Part shown: in pieces, positions 1 through 10,600 of the stretch | Position numbering within the stretch: position 1 is the first letter of the stretch | How the letters are laid out: every line of letters begins with the position of its first letter | Assembly (NCBI RefSeq): GCF_031877795.1 | Contig: NC_133971.1 | Coordinates: 18,573,171 to 18,637,170, forward strand | Reading direction: 5' to 3' | Length of the DNA: 64,000 bases | Source: Strix aluco | Taxonomy: Eukaryota; Chordata; Aves; Strigiformes; Strigidae | The notes under the pieces: model-generated | What the model saw: the letters and a program-made list of their open reading frames with translations, nothing else | The model's database searches: none | Told to the model about the DNA's origin: nothing | Position numbers and translations under genes: made by a program

Positions 1-742
1 GCACTTGGGCCACAACAACCCCATGAATGGCTACAGGCTTGGGGAGGTGTGGCTGGAGAGCTGTCTGGAAGAGAAGGATCTGGGGGTTCTAACTGACAAG
101 CACCTGAACATGAGCTGGCAGTGTGCCCAGGTGGCCAATGGCATCCTGGCTTGTATTAGAAAGAGTGTGACCAGCAGAAGTAGGGAGGTGATAGTCCCCC
201 CGTACTCTGCACTGGTGAGGCCACACCTGGAGTATTGTGTCCAGTTTTGGGCACCTCAATACGAGAGGGATATCGAGGTGCTGGAGCGAGTGCAGAGGAG
301 GGCAGCAAAGCTGGTGAAGGGCCTGGAGAACAAATCCTATAAGGAGGGATTGAGGGAGCTGGGACTGTTCAGTTTGAGGAAGAGAAGGCTGAGGGGTGAC
401 CTCATCACTCTCTACACCTACCTGAAAGGACATTGTAGAGATGTTGGTGCTGGTCTCTTCTCACAGGTAATTAGCGACAGAACAAGAGGGAATGGCTTTA
501 AACTCCAACAGGGGAGGTTCACACTGGACATTAGGAAAAAAATTTTCACAGAAAGAGTGGTCAGACAGTGGAATAGGCTGCCCGGGGTGGTGGTGGAGTC
601 ACCATCCCTGGATGTGTTTAAGGGTTGTTTGGATGAGATGTTGGGAGATATGGTGTAGGGGAGAACTTGTAGAGTAGGGCTGATGGTTGGACTTGATAAT
701 CCCAAGGGTCTTTTCCAACCTGAATGATTCTGTGATTCCGTG
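1..742 (+). mobile_element. CR1 LINE, 3' half, with intact C-terminal reverse transcriptase frame
   Basis: This is the 3' part of a CR1 non-LTR retrotransposon, whose ORF2 (endonuclease plus reverse transcriptase) copies its own RNA into new sites. The window opens inside ORF2. An uninterrupted frame at 5-658 gives 217 residues: the post-catalytic region ([27 protein letters not shown]), the conserved [19 protein letters not shown] block, and the C-terminus ending LDEMLGDMV just before the stop. Compared with the other copies, nine bases are missing near 135-140 (the KKA of QVAKKANGI is lost), which keeps the frame. After the stop, the 3' UTR ends in TGATTCTGTGATTCCGTG, the short tail repeat typical of CR1. 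The 3' end closely matches the copy at 10638-11303, so both look young. The 5' part lies outside the window. Confidence 0.96.
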
Positions 743-1194
743 ATAAAATAATAATAATAGCAATAATAATAAATTGTAATGAAAAGGAAAATATCAAATA
801 GAGAGAAATAAACCCCCAGAAAAACAAATGATGTAAATGAAAAACAATTGCTCACCACCAACCGACCAATGCCCAACCAGTCCCCAGGCAGTGGGCTCCC
901 ACCAACTTCCTGCCTCGTTTTATTGCTGAGCATGACATCATATAGTATGGAATGTCCCTTTGGTTAGCTGGGGTCAGCTGTCCCAGCTGTGTCCCCTCCC
1001 AAAGTCTTGTGCATCCTGAGCCTACTGGCTGGTAGGGTGGTGTGAGGAGCAGAAAAGGCCCTGACTCTGTGTGAGCACTGCTCAGCTATAATGAAAACTC
1101 CTGTTATCAACACTGTTTTCAGCACAAATCCAAAACATAGCCCCATACCAGCTACATGAAGAAAATTGACTCTATCCCAGCCAAAACCAGCACA
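743..1194 (-). mobile_element. Truncated ERV long terminal repeat
   Basis: This is the U3 side of a minus-strand LTR of the same avian family as 42870-43428. Read on the minus strand it starts at about 1194 with TGTGCTGGTTTTGGCTGGG. It then carries a conserved promoter block (CRE-like site on the plus strand around 921-930, next to a degraded TATA region), and ends in an AAT-rich tract directly against the CR1 tail at 742. The rest of the LTR is missing here, so the CR1 may have inserted into the LTR, with the remaining part beyond the left edge of the window. No retroviral gene follows. Confidence 0.8.
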
Positions 1195-1766
1195 CATTTT
1201 CATTGGCAAATTTGCCTTTGTCTATATTAGTAGAAAGTTCAGTATATTTACCTAGCTGAATACCCTACTGATAGCTTTTAAGACTATTTCAAATTAACAG
1301 CAGTCTTCAAACATCTTGATAAGAAAGTGCAGAGCCAGGTGTATTAGTCTTCCCTTTGTAGCACTTTCTGAGGAGCCAACTTTTTCTCTTCAAAGGCAAG
1401 AGTTTAGAAATCTTTAACTTAAATACAATCAGGACTTCACAAATACTGTACAGTTTGTTGACAATTAAACTTTTTTGATGCTACTTAGTCATCTGGGGCC
1501 AAATTCTCAATTGCTGTGAGTCTGCTGGAGCCAATGTCAGTTTCAGCAGTTTATAGAAGAAAATCTGTACACTTAATTTTTTATTTGGTATATAGATCAA
1601 ATACCATTTCACTGGAGTCAAGTAAGTTCCCCCCTTTCCCAACCCATTTAACCACTCCCATATATTGTAGAGGGCTTTCTAATGGTGATTAACCCCCCCC
1701 CAAACTTCTAAATAGCTTTTCTCTCCTCCTAATTGCATAGCAATTTTCTACACAAATACCTTCAAA
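1195..1766. other. AT-rich unique sequence, no gene seen
   Basis: There is no supported open frame. A segment near 1497-1560 beginning GGGGCCAAATTCTC resembles the decayed consensus of old amniote interspersed repeats, but the match is too weak to classify. Confidence 0.4.
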
Positions 1767-1996
1767 TATGAACTAATATCATAAATATGAACTAATATAA
1801 TATGAGCTAATATAATAGAAGCTAATATAATATAATATGAGCTAATAATATAATATATGAGCTAATATAATATAATATGAGCTAATATATCATATCATAT
1901 CATATCATATCATATCATATCATATCATATCACATAACACAACACAACATAACATAACATAACATAACATAACATAACATAACATAACATAACATA
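1767..1996. repeat. AT-rich compound satellite: ATATC then ACATA pentamers
   Basis: There are three adjoining blocks. From 1767 to about 1889 a longer unit of the form TATGAGCTAATATAATA is repeated imperfectly. From about 1886 to 1932 there are pure ATATC pentamers, and from 1933 to about 1996 ACATA pentamers. The second and third units differ by small changes, so the tract looks like a pentamer array that has shifted in sequence along its length by replication slippage. No coding content. Confidence 0.9.
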
Positions 1997-4769
1997 ATTA
2001 ATATAATAATATTTTTTGGTTTTGAATAATTAAAATGTGATATAATTTTGACAGATCATGTAATGAAAATAACCCAGTACTGAGAAGTTAAGCTTACCAT
2101 GGGTTTCAGAGCTGATGCTGGCTAGCTTTGTCACACATTTTGTTTTACGCATGAATTCAAGGACCTTTGTAGATAAGTGCATTGAAGTGCAGCTGTTCCT
2201 CCATGCATTCTTTACTTTAAAGTGTTTCCTCTGCTTCTTGAAGAGCTTGGCTGCTGTATGTTGTGTAGGACATTTCTGTTAACACTCACTGCTGAGCACC
2301 TGGCTCCCCAGAAACTTGTTCTCTCTCACCCTGGAAAAGTTAACAGCTTGAATCTCCATGAGGTTGCTTGCTGAAGCTGGGTGGTGGAAGAAATAAGCCA
2401 GGCCTCACTAGGCAAGCGCATTACTGTCTGAGATGACTATTTAAGAGGAACTTGGCTAGAAGGTACAGCCAATGTCCAGGTCCAGGTCCAGTACAGGTGA
2501 CCCTAAAACTCAGGAGGCAACTGTAGCTCGGTGACCTGAAAAGTCCCTCAATTTCAGATGGAATCTGAACATAATTTTGTATACACAGGGCTTCTGCTTA
2601 GCATTAAGTAGCAAAAAACAAGCCTCACATAAACTAGAGGCTAAATTGTAAGTTAGTACAGGAAAGAGAAAGTTTCAGTCAGGGAAAATGAGCATCAAAG
2701 TTGTACAAAAATGTGTTTGAAATGCAGTGGCATACATAGATAATCAGTGTTGCAGAGATCACTCAGGAGCACTGTCTGACTTGTTGGTAATGATAAAGTT
2801 GCTTTATTTCCTTTATGCAGAAGATCATGATTTTGAACCCTTGATATTTGTCCATAGAATTCCCTTGATCTTCAACATAAGTAGGAATGTTAGAGAGTGC
2901 AACTGACAGTGAGTCAGTCAGAAGAAACAATCTTCTTCGTCTCATTTTGAAGAGGTTTGCAGACAGGAAAATATTAAGCTCAACCAAGCTGTGGTGAAAC
3001 TCAGATGTGAAACCAATCCCAACAGAAAAGAGTTGATGCAAACCTGACTGGAAACTTATCTTAAAAACTATGGCTGTTCAGTGGCTTTGCTCTTGTGATA
3101 ATAAACACAGTCTTGCTGTCATCAGCAGTGTTAGAAGCAGGCTGCTTTCAACAGAAAATGGAGTCAGATACTTGTTAGTTTTTGGACAAGAAACTAAAAA
3201 TTCATGTACATTCTGAAAAGTAAAAGCAAGAGAGTGAAAGAAAAATATTTTTTAAAGGGAAAACTTTATTTCTCTAGAGGTTGAAAAGCCCTACTGTACT
3301 GTCTGGGACATGGTCATTTTTCTGTGGGGAAATATCCAAAGCTGGCTGAAATTTATAGGGATACTACTGATTACAAAAGCCACCAAGTGATATTCAGTGC
3401 ATTAAGGCACTGTGGACAATGGAAAGTTGACTCCTCCCAAAGCAAAAATGGTAGGAAGAGAAAATAAGTTTTTCCAGAGAAACAGAAAATCAGAATACTC
3501 CATGACTGAACATATCATGAAAGAACAGTGGCTGCTCTTATTTGTGAAATCTGGGACAGATTGCTACTGACTTCAGTAAGGCTATCAAGTCTTCCCTCTC
3601 AAGTCTTCCAGTTTCTTCAGTTAGGTTTAGAGTCAGTATTCATTTTTAATAATTTTCCAGCATTGTCTCATTTTATAAATTCCAATTTATTTCCCTTTTT
3701 TTCTCCCTTTGTTTTCAAGAAGAAAACACAGAGTACAACTCTATGCTGTTCAGACCCAAAGACCATTTGAATCACAAGATTTAAGTTCAAATATATCAAG
3801 GAAACAGGGGTAAGCACCAGAAGTATATGGGGTTCTTTTTAGTAGACAACTAAAAAAACTTTTACATCTAGTTGGTGAGATTCTCTTTCCTCTTTACTAA
3901 GGATCGTTAAAGAGCACCCTTGTTATTTACCTGTAATGTCACAGATTGCATCAGGCATAACATTTTAACAAGAGGCTTATATCCAAGCAACAGTAACTTT
4001 CAGATGTCATTCTAAGGAATTAGGCAGTAGCTTTATTTAGCTCTTACATATGTATTGGAAAGATGAAAGCTAGTATGAATTAGTATCAGAGATATTCTGG
4101 TTTAGAAGATAGACATTTTAATTCAGTCAAATTTTACCTTTAGTCTTCTTTCCTCATACAAAAAAAAAAAAAGGAAAATAATTTTACTCATTACATATGA
4201 AATAAAATGTTTTAATTGGCTCACTTTGGATGAAGACTGGAACTGGTGAGTAAAATTTTCAGAGCAGGGTAGAAAATTTTATTATTCTCTTGAAGAGCTT
4301 TACACTGTATTAAACTCAGAAACTACTGTGTAGTTATAGAACATTAAATTTTTTTATACTGTTTAGATTTATCTTCACAAAGTGACAAAATCTAATTAGG
4401 TTGCACAGAGTAAGCCACTAAAAAGGGAGTATCAAAACAGTTGTAAGAATGACCTCTGCAAAAGCACATGGTTCAGAAGATGAAAGTGTGCACAGGGTTA
4501 GTGTGGTGCAGAGTCTACTGGGTTAGTGTTGAGAACAAGGCTTATGTAAGTGATCAATCTTCTGGAGATGCTTGGTACAGAGGCAAATTTCATTTCAAAC
4601 TGCAGAGGATAACAATTTGATACCAACATTGACCAAACATCTGTTTGGAGAGACAAGGTTTAAAGCTTTCCTGTGCTCAACCAGCATGATCACTGAGGGA
4701 CATGTTCATAGCCTGTGTCTATTACCTCATGGCACAGTCAAAGGCACAGCATCATGGACACAGGATGCA
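1997..4769. other. Unique intergenic sequence, no gene seen
   Basis: No frame here exceeds about 92 residues and none has recognisable domains. The sequence is moderately AT-rich with a short A-run at 4159-4172. I see no CR1 or LTR hallmarks. Confidence 0.5.
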
Positions 4770-5720
4770 GACTGGCAGGGACCTCCAGAGGTCTCCACTT
4801 GTAAGAGACTGTGTTGATCTGTGTTTGTCTTGTTGCTGCACCACTACCACTTCCTGGCCTCAACATCCTGTCGCCATGGAGGAGTACACTCTGAAGGAGA
4901 TGAATTGTCCCTGAAGAAACCACCATATCCACCTGAAGCTAGAACAACAACATCACCAAGCTGCGCTTGCGCGTGAGGCTGGGTGGAGAGGAAATCAGGG
5001 TGAGGAAGACGTGCAGAGGCTGAAGATGCCACAGGTCAACCCCCCACCGGCACGACCACCGCGAACACCTGGGCATGCATGCATGGAGGAGCATGGAGCG
5101 GCATCTGTAACAATGAGCTCTGTGGAAGTGGGCAGGCTCTTCAAAGAAATCGTGGGAACCAGGACAATAAAATGACTCCTCTCTTGGGGGAATTTGAAAT
5201 CATCTCTCGGCGGAGCTGGAGCTGGAGCTTGGAGCTCAGAGTTTGGGATCTTGAGAATTTGACCAACATCACCTGAACTCTCTTCTCAGAATTCCTCATC
5301 ACATGCACTAAGACTGAGCCAACGGGTGTCGCTGGATTCATGGTGGTGGTATCTGATCTTGCTGCATCTCTTCCGTTTGCTTGCTTAGGTATTCTGACTC
5401 TTTCTTTCTTCTTCTCTCTGTCCTATCGCTGTTATCCCTTGTTACAGGAATAAAACTTAAAAGGTTGTACAGCATCTGACCTTGTTTGTGTCTTAATCTC
5501 ACTCTTGGGATCATATTGAAACCTCCCCCAACATTGGATCGGGACACCACTCCAATCCCCTGCCCAGAGCAGGCTCAGCTGTGGAGTCAGACCAGGTTGT
5601 GCAGGATGTTATTCCATGGGGGCTGGAAAATCTCCAAGGAAGAGACAGCACCACCTCCCTGGGCCCATCCCCACTGCCCAACCATCCTTATGGGGGAAAA
5701 GCTTTCCTTTATCTCCAGCT
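4770..5720 (-). mobile_element. Old CR1 3' UTR, minus strand, split by an LTR
   Basis: The flanks of the LTR at 4800-5546 join into a decayed reverse-complement CR1 3' region. On the left is GGGACCTCCAGAGGTCTCCA (about 4779-4798). On the right, from 5552, are CCAATCCCCTGCCCAGAGCA, then the AAAATCTCCAAGGAAGAGAC block and the CCACCTCCCTGGGCCC block. These occur in the order of the common avian CR1 tail read backwards (catalogued copies read 'tccaaccccctgctcaaagcag' and 'tctccaaggatggagactcc'). Divergence is high, so this is an old copy. The reverse-transcriptase remnant at 6105-6600, in the same orientation, may be the 5' part of the same element. Confidence 0.72.
4800..5546 (+). mobile_element. 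Solo LTR of an endogenous retrovirus, TSD CCACT
   Basis: A 747-bp LTR starts TGTAAGAGACTGTG and ends ATTGGATCGGGACA. It is flanked on both sides by the identical 5-bp CCACT (4795-4799 and 5547-5551), which is the target-site duplication left by integrase. A polyadenylation signal AATAAA lies at 5449-5454, and an AATAAAA box at about 5165 may be the TATA element. A second copy sits at 44502-45222 with a different duplication, so the two are independent insertions. There is no gag, pol or env on either side, so this is a solo LTR. A 5-bp duplication fits class III (ERVL-like) elements better than classes that make 4 or 6 bp. Confidence 0.9.
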
Positions 5721-6104
5721 TCTCTGGCTGTCCTCAGTTCGCTGCCCACCAGGGCCCAGGAGCTTCTGCCCAGAGCTGCCCCTAGCCCCACTGGCATTGC
5801 TGCCAGGGCTCTGCCTCCCTGGGATAAGGCTGCACAGTGCTCTGGACCAAATACCATGGAGGGCCAATCAGGCCCTTTCTCTCACTGGTCCCAGTCCCTC
5901 TGCACAGTGGCTCTGCTGTCACAAGCATCGACTGGTGCCCCCCAGTTTGGGATCACCTGTAAATGTGACAGGCATGTACCCTGTCACCTCCCCAACTCAT
6001 TGATGAGAGGCTGCTGTGGGAGCCCACTTATTCCCAGTCACCAGGCAGTGCATGACCCATTAACCCCTCCTCTCTGAGTCAAATTATCCAACCTTTTTTT
6101 TACT
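5721..6104. other. GC-richer stretch between CR1 pieces, no gene
   Basis: The sequence lies between two minus-strand CR1 remnants and is probably a rearranged or strongly diverged part of the same element, but I cannot align it. The open frames on both strands (up to 153 residues across 5616-6077) follow base composition and have no family features. Confidence 0.35.
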
Positions 6105-6600
6105 TTTTAAATCCATTTGGTTGTGCATCCCTCCAGACTGTAATATCCAAACTTAGAAGAATACTGTGGGAAACAGTGACAAAAGCCATTCTAATGTCAA
6201 GGTAAAGTATATCTACATTTCTCCTCTTATCCACAAATACAGCTATGTTATCACAGAAGGCAACCATCTGGGACTGACATGATTCACCCATGGTCAATCC
6301 ATGATGGCTATTCCCTGCCACCTTCTTCATCCTCTTGTCCCCAGAACTGTGCTCAAACAGGACTTGTTCCATGATTTTCCCATTCAGCGAGCTAATTCTG
6401 ACCTGTCTGTAGTTCTTCAGACCCTTCCTTTTTGTCTTTTTTGAAGGTGGGTATCCATTTGCCTTTCTCCATTCTTCAGGGACCTTCCCTGATCACCACA
6501 ACCTTTCAAAGGTACTAGAGAGCAATCTTACAAGGACACCACCCAGCTTCCTCAGCCAGTTGCATCTGGACACCTTTTACTGAACCTGTCCTGACAACAT
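6105..6600 (-). mobile_element. Old CR1 reverse transcriptase fragment, frameshifted
   Basis: The minus strand, read from about 6560 down to 6105, follows the central CR1 reverse transcriptase in order. First comes a 'SGKVPEEWRKAN'-like segment (family: SGEVPEDWRLAN), then NYRQVRISSLNGKIMEQVL (family: NYRPVSLTSVPGKLMEQLIL). Next is VAFCDNIAVFVDKRRNVDIL, and finally YLDIRMAFVTVSHSILLS at the catalytic YLDFSKAFD site. The first aspartate of the motif is kept but the second is replaced by valine, and the frame changes near 6430. It is therefore dead and old. It has the same orientation as 4770-5720. Confidence 0.82.
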
Positions 6601-7198
6601 GTACTGTTTTATGCAGAGAGATGAGCTGTGTGATGATGCCTTTCAGTAGGGCAGATAAACTTAGGTACACTACCTCAGCAGTGCAGCTATCTGCTGCTGA
6701 TTCCAGAGCTGTATCTGTCACAGGTAATTTGTGTATTGCTGGTTTGTGCCACATGGATGGTGTGAATGCACTTTCTTGACTTTTCGTTCACAGTAACCTC
6801 TTACAGTGGTAAAGTCCTCTAGCAGTTTCTGAAGTACTATGGTGGTTCTGGTAGGGCCAAACTGGGGGGCATGGTGACCTCTTCTGCAGAGCTGGGATAA
6901 GACTGTCAGCTTCAGAGCTCAGATGATACTGCTGTTCTTCATTATCTTAATGGCTTTCAGAGTCTCTTGGATTTCAAATAATTGATAATGATGTCGCTTT
7001 AATTTCTAGTTTAATGTTATTTGCCATTGGTGCTCAGAACTGTATCAAAAGAATAACTTGATCACATAAAATTTTCTTATTCCTTTCTGATTGGAAATAA
7101 AGGATATTTAATATATGATACTTTCTGTGCATATACATATATTTTTCGATCAGTATTTCTTTCATTCTTCTATTCCACTGTTTATATTAAATTAAAAT
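6601..7198. other. Unique or strongly decayed repeat DNA, no gene
   Basis: The first 300 bases may continue the upstream part of the old minus-strand CR1, but no motif is clear. The rest is AT-rich and non-coding. Confidence 0.35.
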
Positions 7199-7203
7199 AG
7201 TAT

Positions 7204-7810
7204 TGTACTGGGTCTGGCTGAGCCAGAATTGGTTTTCCCCTGTAGCAGCCCTCATGGTGCTGTGTTTTATGTTGGGAGCTGGCAGGGTGTTGATAGCACA
7301 CTGGTGTTGTGGCTACTGCTGAGTAGTGCTTACACAGCACCAAGGCTCTTTCTGACATTTCCCCCCCGCCACAGTGGGACGGGGTGGGCAAGATCTTGGG
7401 AGGGGACACAACCAGGACAGCTGACCCGAACTGACCAAAGGGATATTCCAGACCATATGACGTCTGCTCAGTATAAAGCTGGGAGAAAGGAGGAAGGGGG
7501 TGGGGTCACCCTTGGTCCTCCGAGGCAACCACTGCGCGTATGGGAGCCCTGCTTCCTGAGAAGGCCCGACATCGCCTGTTCATGGGAAGTAGAGAGTAAA
7601 TCTGTTTTCTTTTTTTTGCTTCCATGTGTGGACCTTTGCTTCGCCTTGCTTATATTAAAACTGCTGTTGTTTTACCCACAAGGGTTGTTTTGTTTTCCTA
7701 TCTTATTTTCTTTCCCTTCTTTGCCCTGTTGAGAAAAAAAGGGGAAAGGGGAGGAAGTGATAGAGCGACTTGGTGGGTACCTGGCACTTAGCCAAGGTCA
7801 AACCACCACA
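7204..7810 (+). mobile_element. Solo LTR, TSD AGTAT; twin of 61050-61662
   Basis: A 607-bp LTR begins TGTACTGGGTCTGGCTGAG and ends CAAACCACCACA. Exact 5-bp duplications AGTAT flank it at 7199-7203 and 7811-7815. The U3 region holds a TGACGTC CRE-like site (7458-7464) and a TATAAA box (7472-7477). An ATTAAA polyadenylation signal lies at 7654-7659, followed by a T-rich stretch. There is no internal retroviral sequence, so it is a solo LTR. Its U3 core (GGGAGGGGACACAACCAGGA and what follows) is shared with the minus-strand LTRs at 743-1194, 42870-43428 and 57500-58072, so these are related families. The exact duplication and near identity to the 61 kb copy suggest fairly recent insertion. Confidence 0.93.
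7458..7477 (+). promoter_or_regulatory. LTR core promoter: CRE-like site plus TATA box
   Basis: TGACGTC (7458-7464) is separated by 7 bp from TATAAA (7472-7477) inside the U3 of the LTR. The same arrangement occurs in the 61 kb copy and, on the other strand, at 43168-43190. CRE sites bind CREB/ATF factors in general; activity here is inferred. Confidence 0.6.
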
Positions 7811-7815
7811 AGTAT

Positions 7816-8361
7816 TAAGATGTGTACACATCCTCTTCAGTTTCTGAGAACTGGCCCAATTATTAGACTAAATGTGTTTATGCTATATTTGCATTGACTT
7901 CCTTGGGATTTTATGCCACACATTGTCAAAAAAATCCAGCCTAAACTAAATTAGGAAACCAGTGTAATTTCAACACTAATAAATATAGCTTAATTTGCTA
8001 ATTGAAGCACACCCGGTGAAGAGAGCTGTATCATGTGGCCAGTTAAAACCATTCAAAGGTCACCATTTAATATTCTCATCAGATAGCCCACAAATGAGTG
8101 ACAAAGAATTTTCTCTAAATCGATGAGTAGTTTTGAATTACTGATATATTCAGAGATAACTGCAGTAGAAATTATTATTTATAATAATAATTATAAATTT
8201 ATATACTTATAATTTATTTACTCACTACTAATTAAAAACAATAAAACCTGCTTCATGAATATTTAACCTCAACGAAACTATACCAGTTCAGTTATAATTG
8301 TTTGGAAAGGTTTATGTCAAGAAGCCATATGATCTAGTAGTTCTAGATCATAGAATCACTT
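7816..8361. other. AT-rich unique sequence, no gene
   Basis: The centre (about 8170-8222) is almost pure A/T with TTATAATAATAATTATAAAT-like self-complementary runs. No open frame or repeat family is recognised. Confidence 0.4.
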
Positions 8362-9612
8362 AAGGAGGTGATTCTCCCCCTCCACTCTCTTGTTGTGAGA
8401 CCTCACCTGGAGTACCATGTCCAGCTCTGAGGCCCCCACTATAAGAAGGACATGAACCTGTTGGAGTGAGTCCAGAGGAGGCCATGAAGATGATCAGGGG
8501 CCTGGAGCACCTGCCTTGTGAGCACAGGCTGAGAGAGTTGGGGTTCAACCTGAAGAAGAGAAGGTTCCAGGGAGACCTTATAGTGGCCTTCCAGTACTTA
8601 AAGGGGGCTACAGGAAAGGTGGGAAGGGACTCTTTATCAGGGAGTGTAGGGATAGGATGAGGGGTAATGGTTTTAAACTGAAAGAAGGTAGCTTTAAGTT
8701 AGATATAAGGAACAAATTCTTCACTGAGAGGGTAGTGAGACACTGGAACAGGTTGCCCAGAGAAGTTGTGGATGCCCCCTGTCTCATCCCACACAGTGAG
8801 TTACGAGGGGGGTGAATCTTTTGAATTGCCTGAGAGCCTGCGTGCTGGTGGAAGAGCCTTAGGGCGGGCCGAGTCACCACAATGACTCAGAGGAACAATT
8901 GTGCTGGTGACTTTATTAACTGACCACTTTAGTGAGTGAATGGAGACAATTTGGCAACAATCAACTGATAACCATACGGGAACAAATAAAGGCACTTTGA
9001 CAATGAGACTGTTTTCCTAATAACCTGTCAATGATCAACCAATCGCAATTCAATTTGTACAAAATTTATACACATGAATATATGTTAGAAAGGGAGGGAG
9101 AGAAGAAAGAGGAAAGATAAAAGAGAGGAAGAGGGTATAGGAAAAGGGGAATCACCACCTTGGATCCCGCATTGTCGCAGAGTAGCAAGCTTGGTCTGTA
9201 GGTGGTGGATCAACCAAGACACACGAGGGGTGTTGCCTTTATATGGTCTTTCTTATGCATGCACAGTAGATTGCTCCAGAAGGTTCTCATTTTCTCTGGC
9301 TTGTACCTGTGTAGTTAGGCAAGTTCTGTCTCTGGGCAACAACAGGAAGGAGGGAAAGAGAAACAGCCCACCGCCCCACCTCCACAGAGCTTGCTCTACC
9401 ACTCGAGTTGTTTGAGACATCCTCTTTATGAACAGTTTCTTGTTTATGAACAGTTTATGACACCCCTCCCTGGAAGTGTTCAAGGCCAGGTTGGCCAGGA
9501 CTTTGAACAACCTGGTCTAGTGGAAGGTGTCCCTGCCCATGGCAGGGGGGTTGGAACTAGATGATCTTTAAGGACACTTCCAACCCAAACCATTCTTTGA
9601 TTCTATAATTAT
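8362..9612 (+). mobile_element. CR1 3' region interrupted by an LTR
   Basis: The CR1 sequence runs 8362-8779 and 9463-9612. Left part: the 3' end of ORF2, with recognisable segments for HLEYHVQL-, [20 protein letters not shown] and [19 protein letters not shown] residues. These are broken by frameshifts and a stop at about 8657. Right part: the 3' UTR from CTCCCTGGAAGTGTTCAAGG through GGAAGGTGTCCCTGCCCATG to the degraded tail ATTCTTTGATTCTATAATT. The 3' UTR is of the 'AGGTTGG...TTTGAACAACCTGGTCTAGTG' type, also seen at 11304-11995 and 40317-40431. It differs from the younger copies and looks older. Confidence 0.93.
8780..9462 (-). mobile_element. Solo LTR inserted in CR1, minus strand
   Basis: A 683-bp insert splits the CR1 exactly at GATGCCCC/TCCCTGG. 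On the minus strand it begins TGTCATAAACTGTTCATAAA and ends GGGATGAGACA. CCCC lies on both sides (8776-8779 and 9463-9466), giving a 4-bp duplication; a 5-bp one would contain one mismatch (CCCCC/CCCCT). On the minus strand ATATAAAGGCAAC (around 9233-9245) is a TATA box and AATAAA near 8912-8917 is a polyadenylation signal. No viral genes are present. A 4-bp duplication would suggest an ERV1-type element, but the C-run leaves the length uncertain. A related remnant lies at about 21590-22075. Confidence 0.85.
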
Positions 9613-10600
9613 GATTATTTTCTTTTAAAAAAAAATGAACATTTTAGATCAAATTAGACTATTTTTGCCATCTAGTCCTGACAGTGAATTGGGCCTATAC
9701 AGTAACTTCTTTAACAATAGTGGTATTGCAGGAGGATATGAAAAACATGGATATAGATATTTTTATTCCTAATATGAGAGGGAGCGGAGTACAAATTTTA
9801 TAAAGGAAGTCCAGGAACACTGGTGTGAGAGTATATTTTTAAGTGTGTTTTAGATGATGGCAAACTATAATCAAACTTTACATATCATTGCAGCTAATAA
9901 GTTGCTGAGCTAAGGAATTATTGTGTACGATCTTGGGTATTCTCAAGGAGCATAAACAGCTCAATGTCGGGCTTTGTTGCTTTTGACACATTCCTAACAG
10001 TTTGCAGTTCTTCTTGTATTGCTGACTAAACATCAGTCTGTTCCATGAAACCTAATGTTCCTATGCCCATTCCTATTCCAGAATTTAGAAGAATGCTTGC
10101 AAAGCAACTGTCTGGTCTGTTGTTTATAGATGAACTTATCCCACCTTGTAACAAGGTTTAATTTAGCATAATAACTTGCTAGACTAAATGATATTAATTT
10201 GATTTTGACCGTGCTTTTCAGCAATGAAATGAAATATTGGCCACAGTAAGGATGCTTATAAACAAGATCAGGCAAAAAGTTAGTGAACTTTACAAAGTAC
10301 TAATTGGAAGGTTGTCTTTTGTATACAGAAGCTTTTATTTGTCTTTCTTTCCTTGTGTGATGGACCAAAGAAAAAGCAGGTTCATTGCATTATGTATATT
10401 GCATTGCTCATTGTATTACAACTCTGTAGACAAGAAGATATCCAATCAGTAAGTTCTTGAATTTTGTTGGTGCTGAATAGTTTCGGTTGTTACTTACATT
10501 TAAATTGAATTGAAATAAGTATATCAAGAGCATAAACTGTGGGGTTTTTTGCAACCACCAAAACCTTGGCATTAATATAAAAGGTATTGTGCATATTCTG
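9613..10600. other. Unique intergenic sequence, no gene seen
   Basis: AT-rich DNA with no frame above about 80 residues and no repeat hallmarks. Confidence 0.5.

Noticed and set aside
418..933. Minus-strand 171-residue frame
   Set aside because: It is antisense to the CR1 3' end and the neighbouring LTR. Similar antisense frames recur under the other CR1 copies.
5581..6077. Overlapping Pro/Leu-rich frames of 140 and 153 residues
   Set aside because: A GC-rich stretch between old CR1 pieces with several frames open at once. No domain or start context.
7229..7732. 167-residue frame with a 169-residue twin at 61075-61584
   Set aside because: Both lie wholly inside the two copies of one LTR. 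Their conservation reflects the repeat, not a protein.
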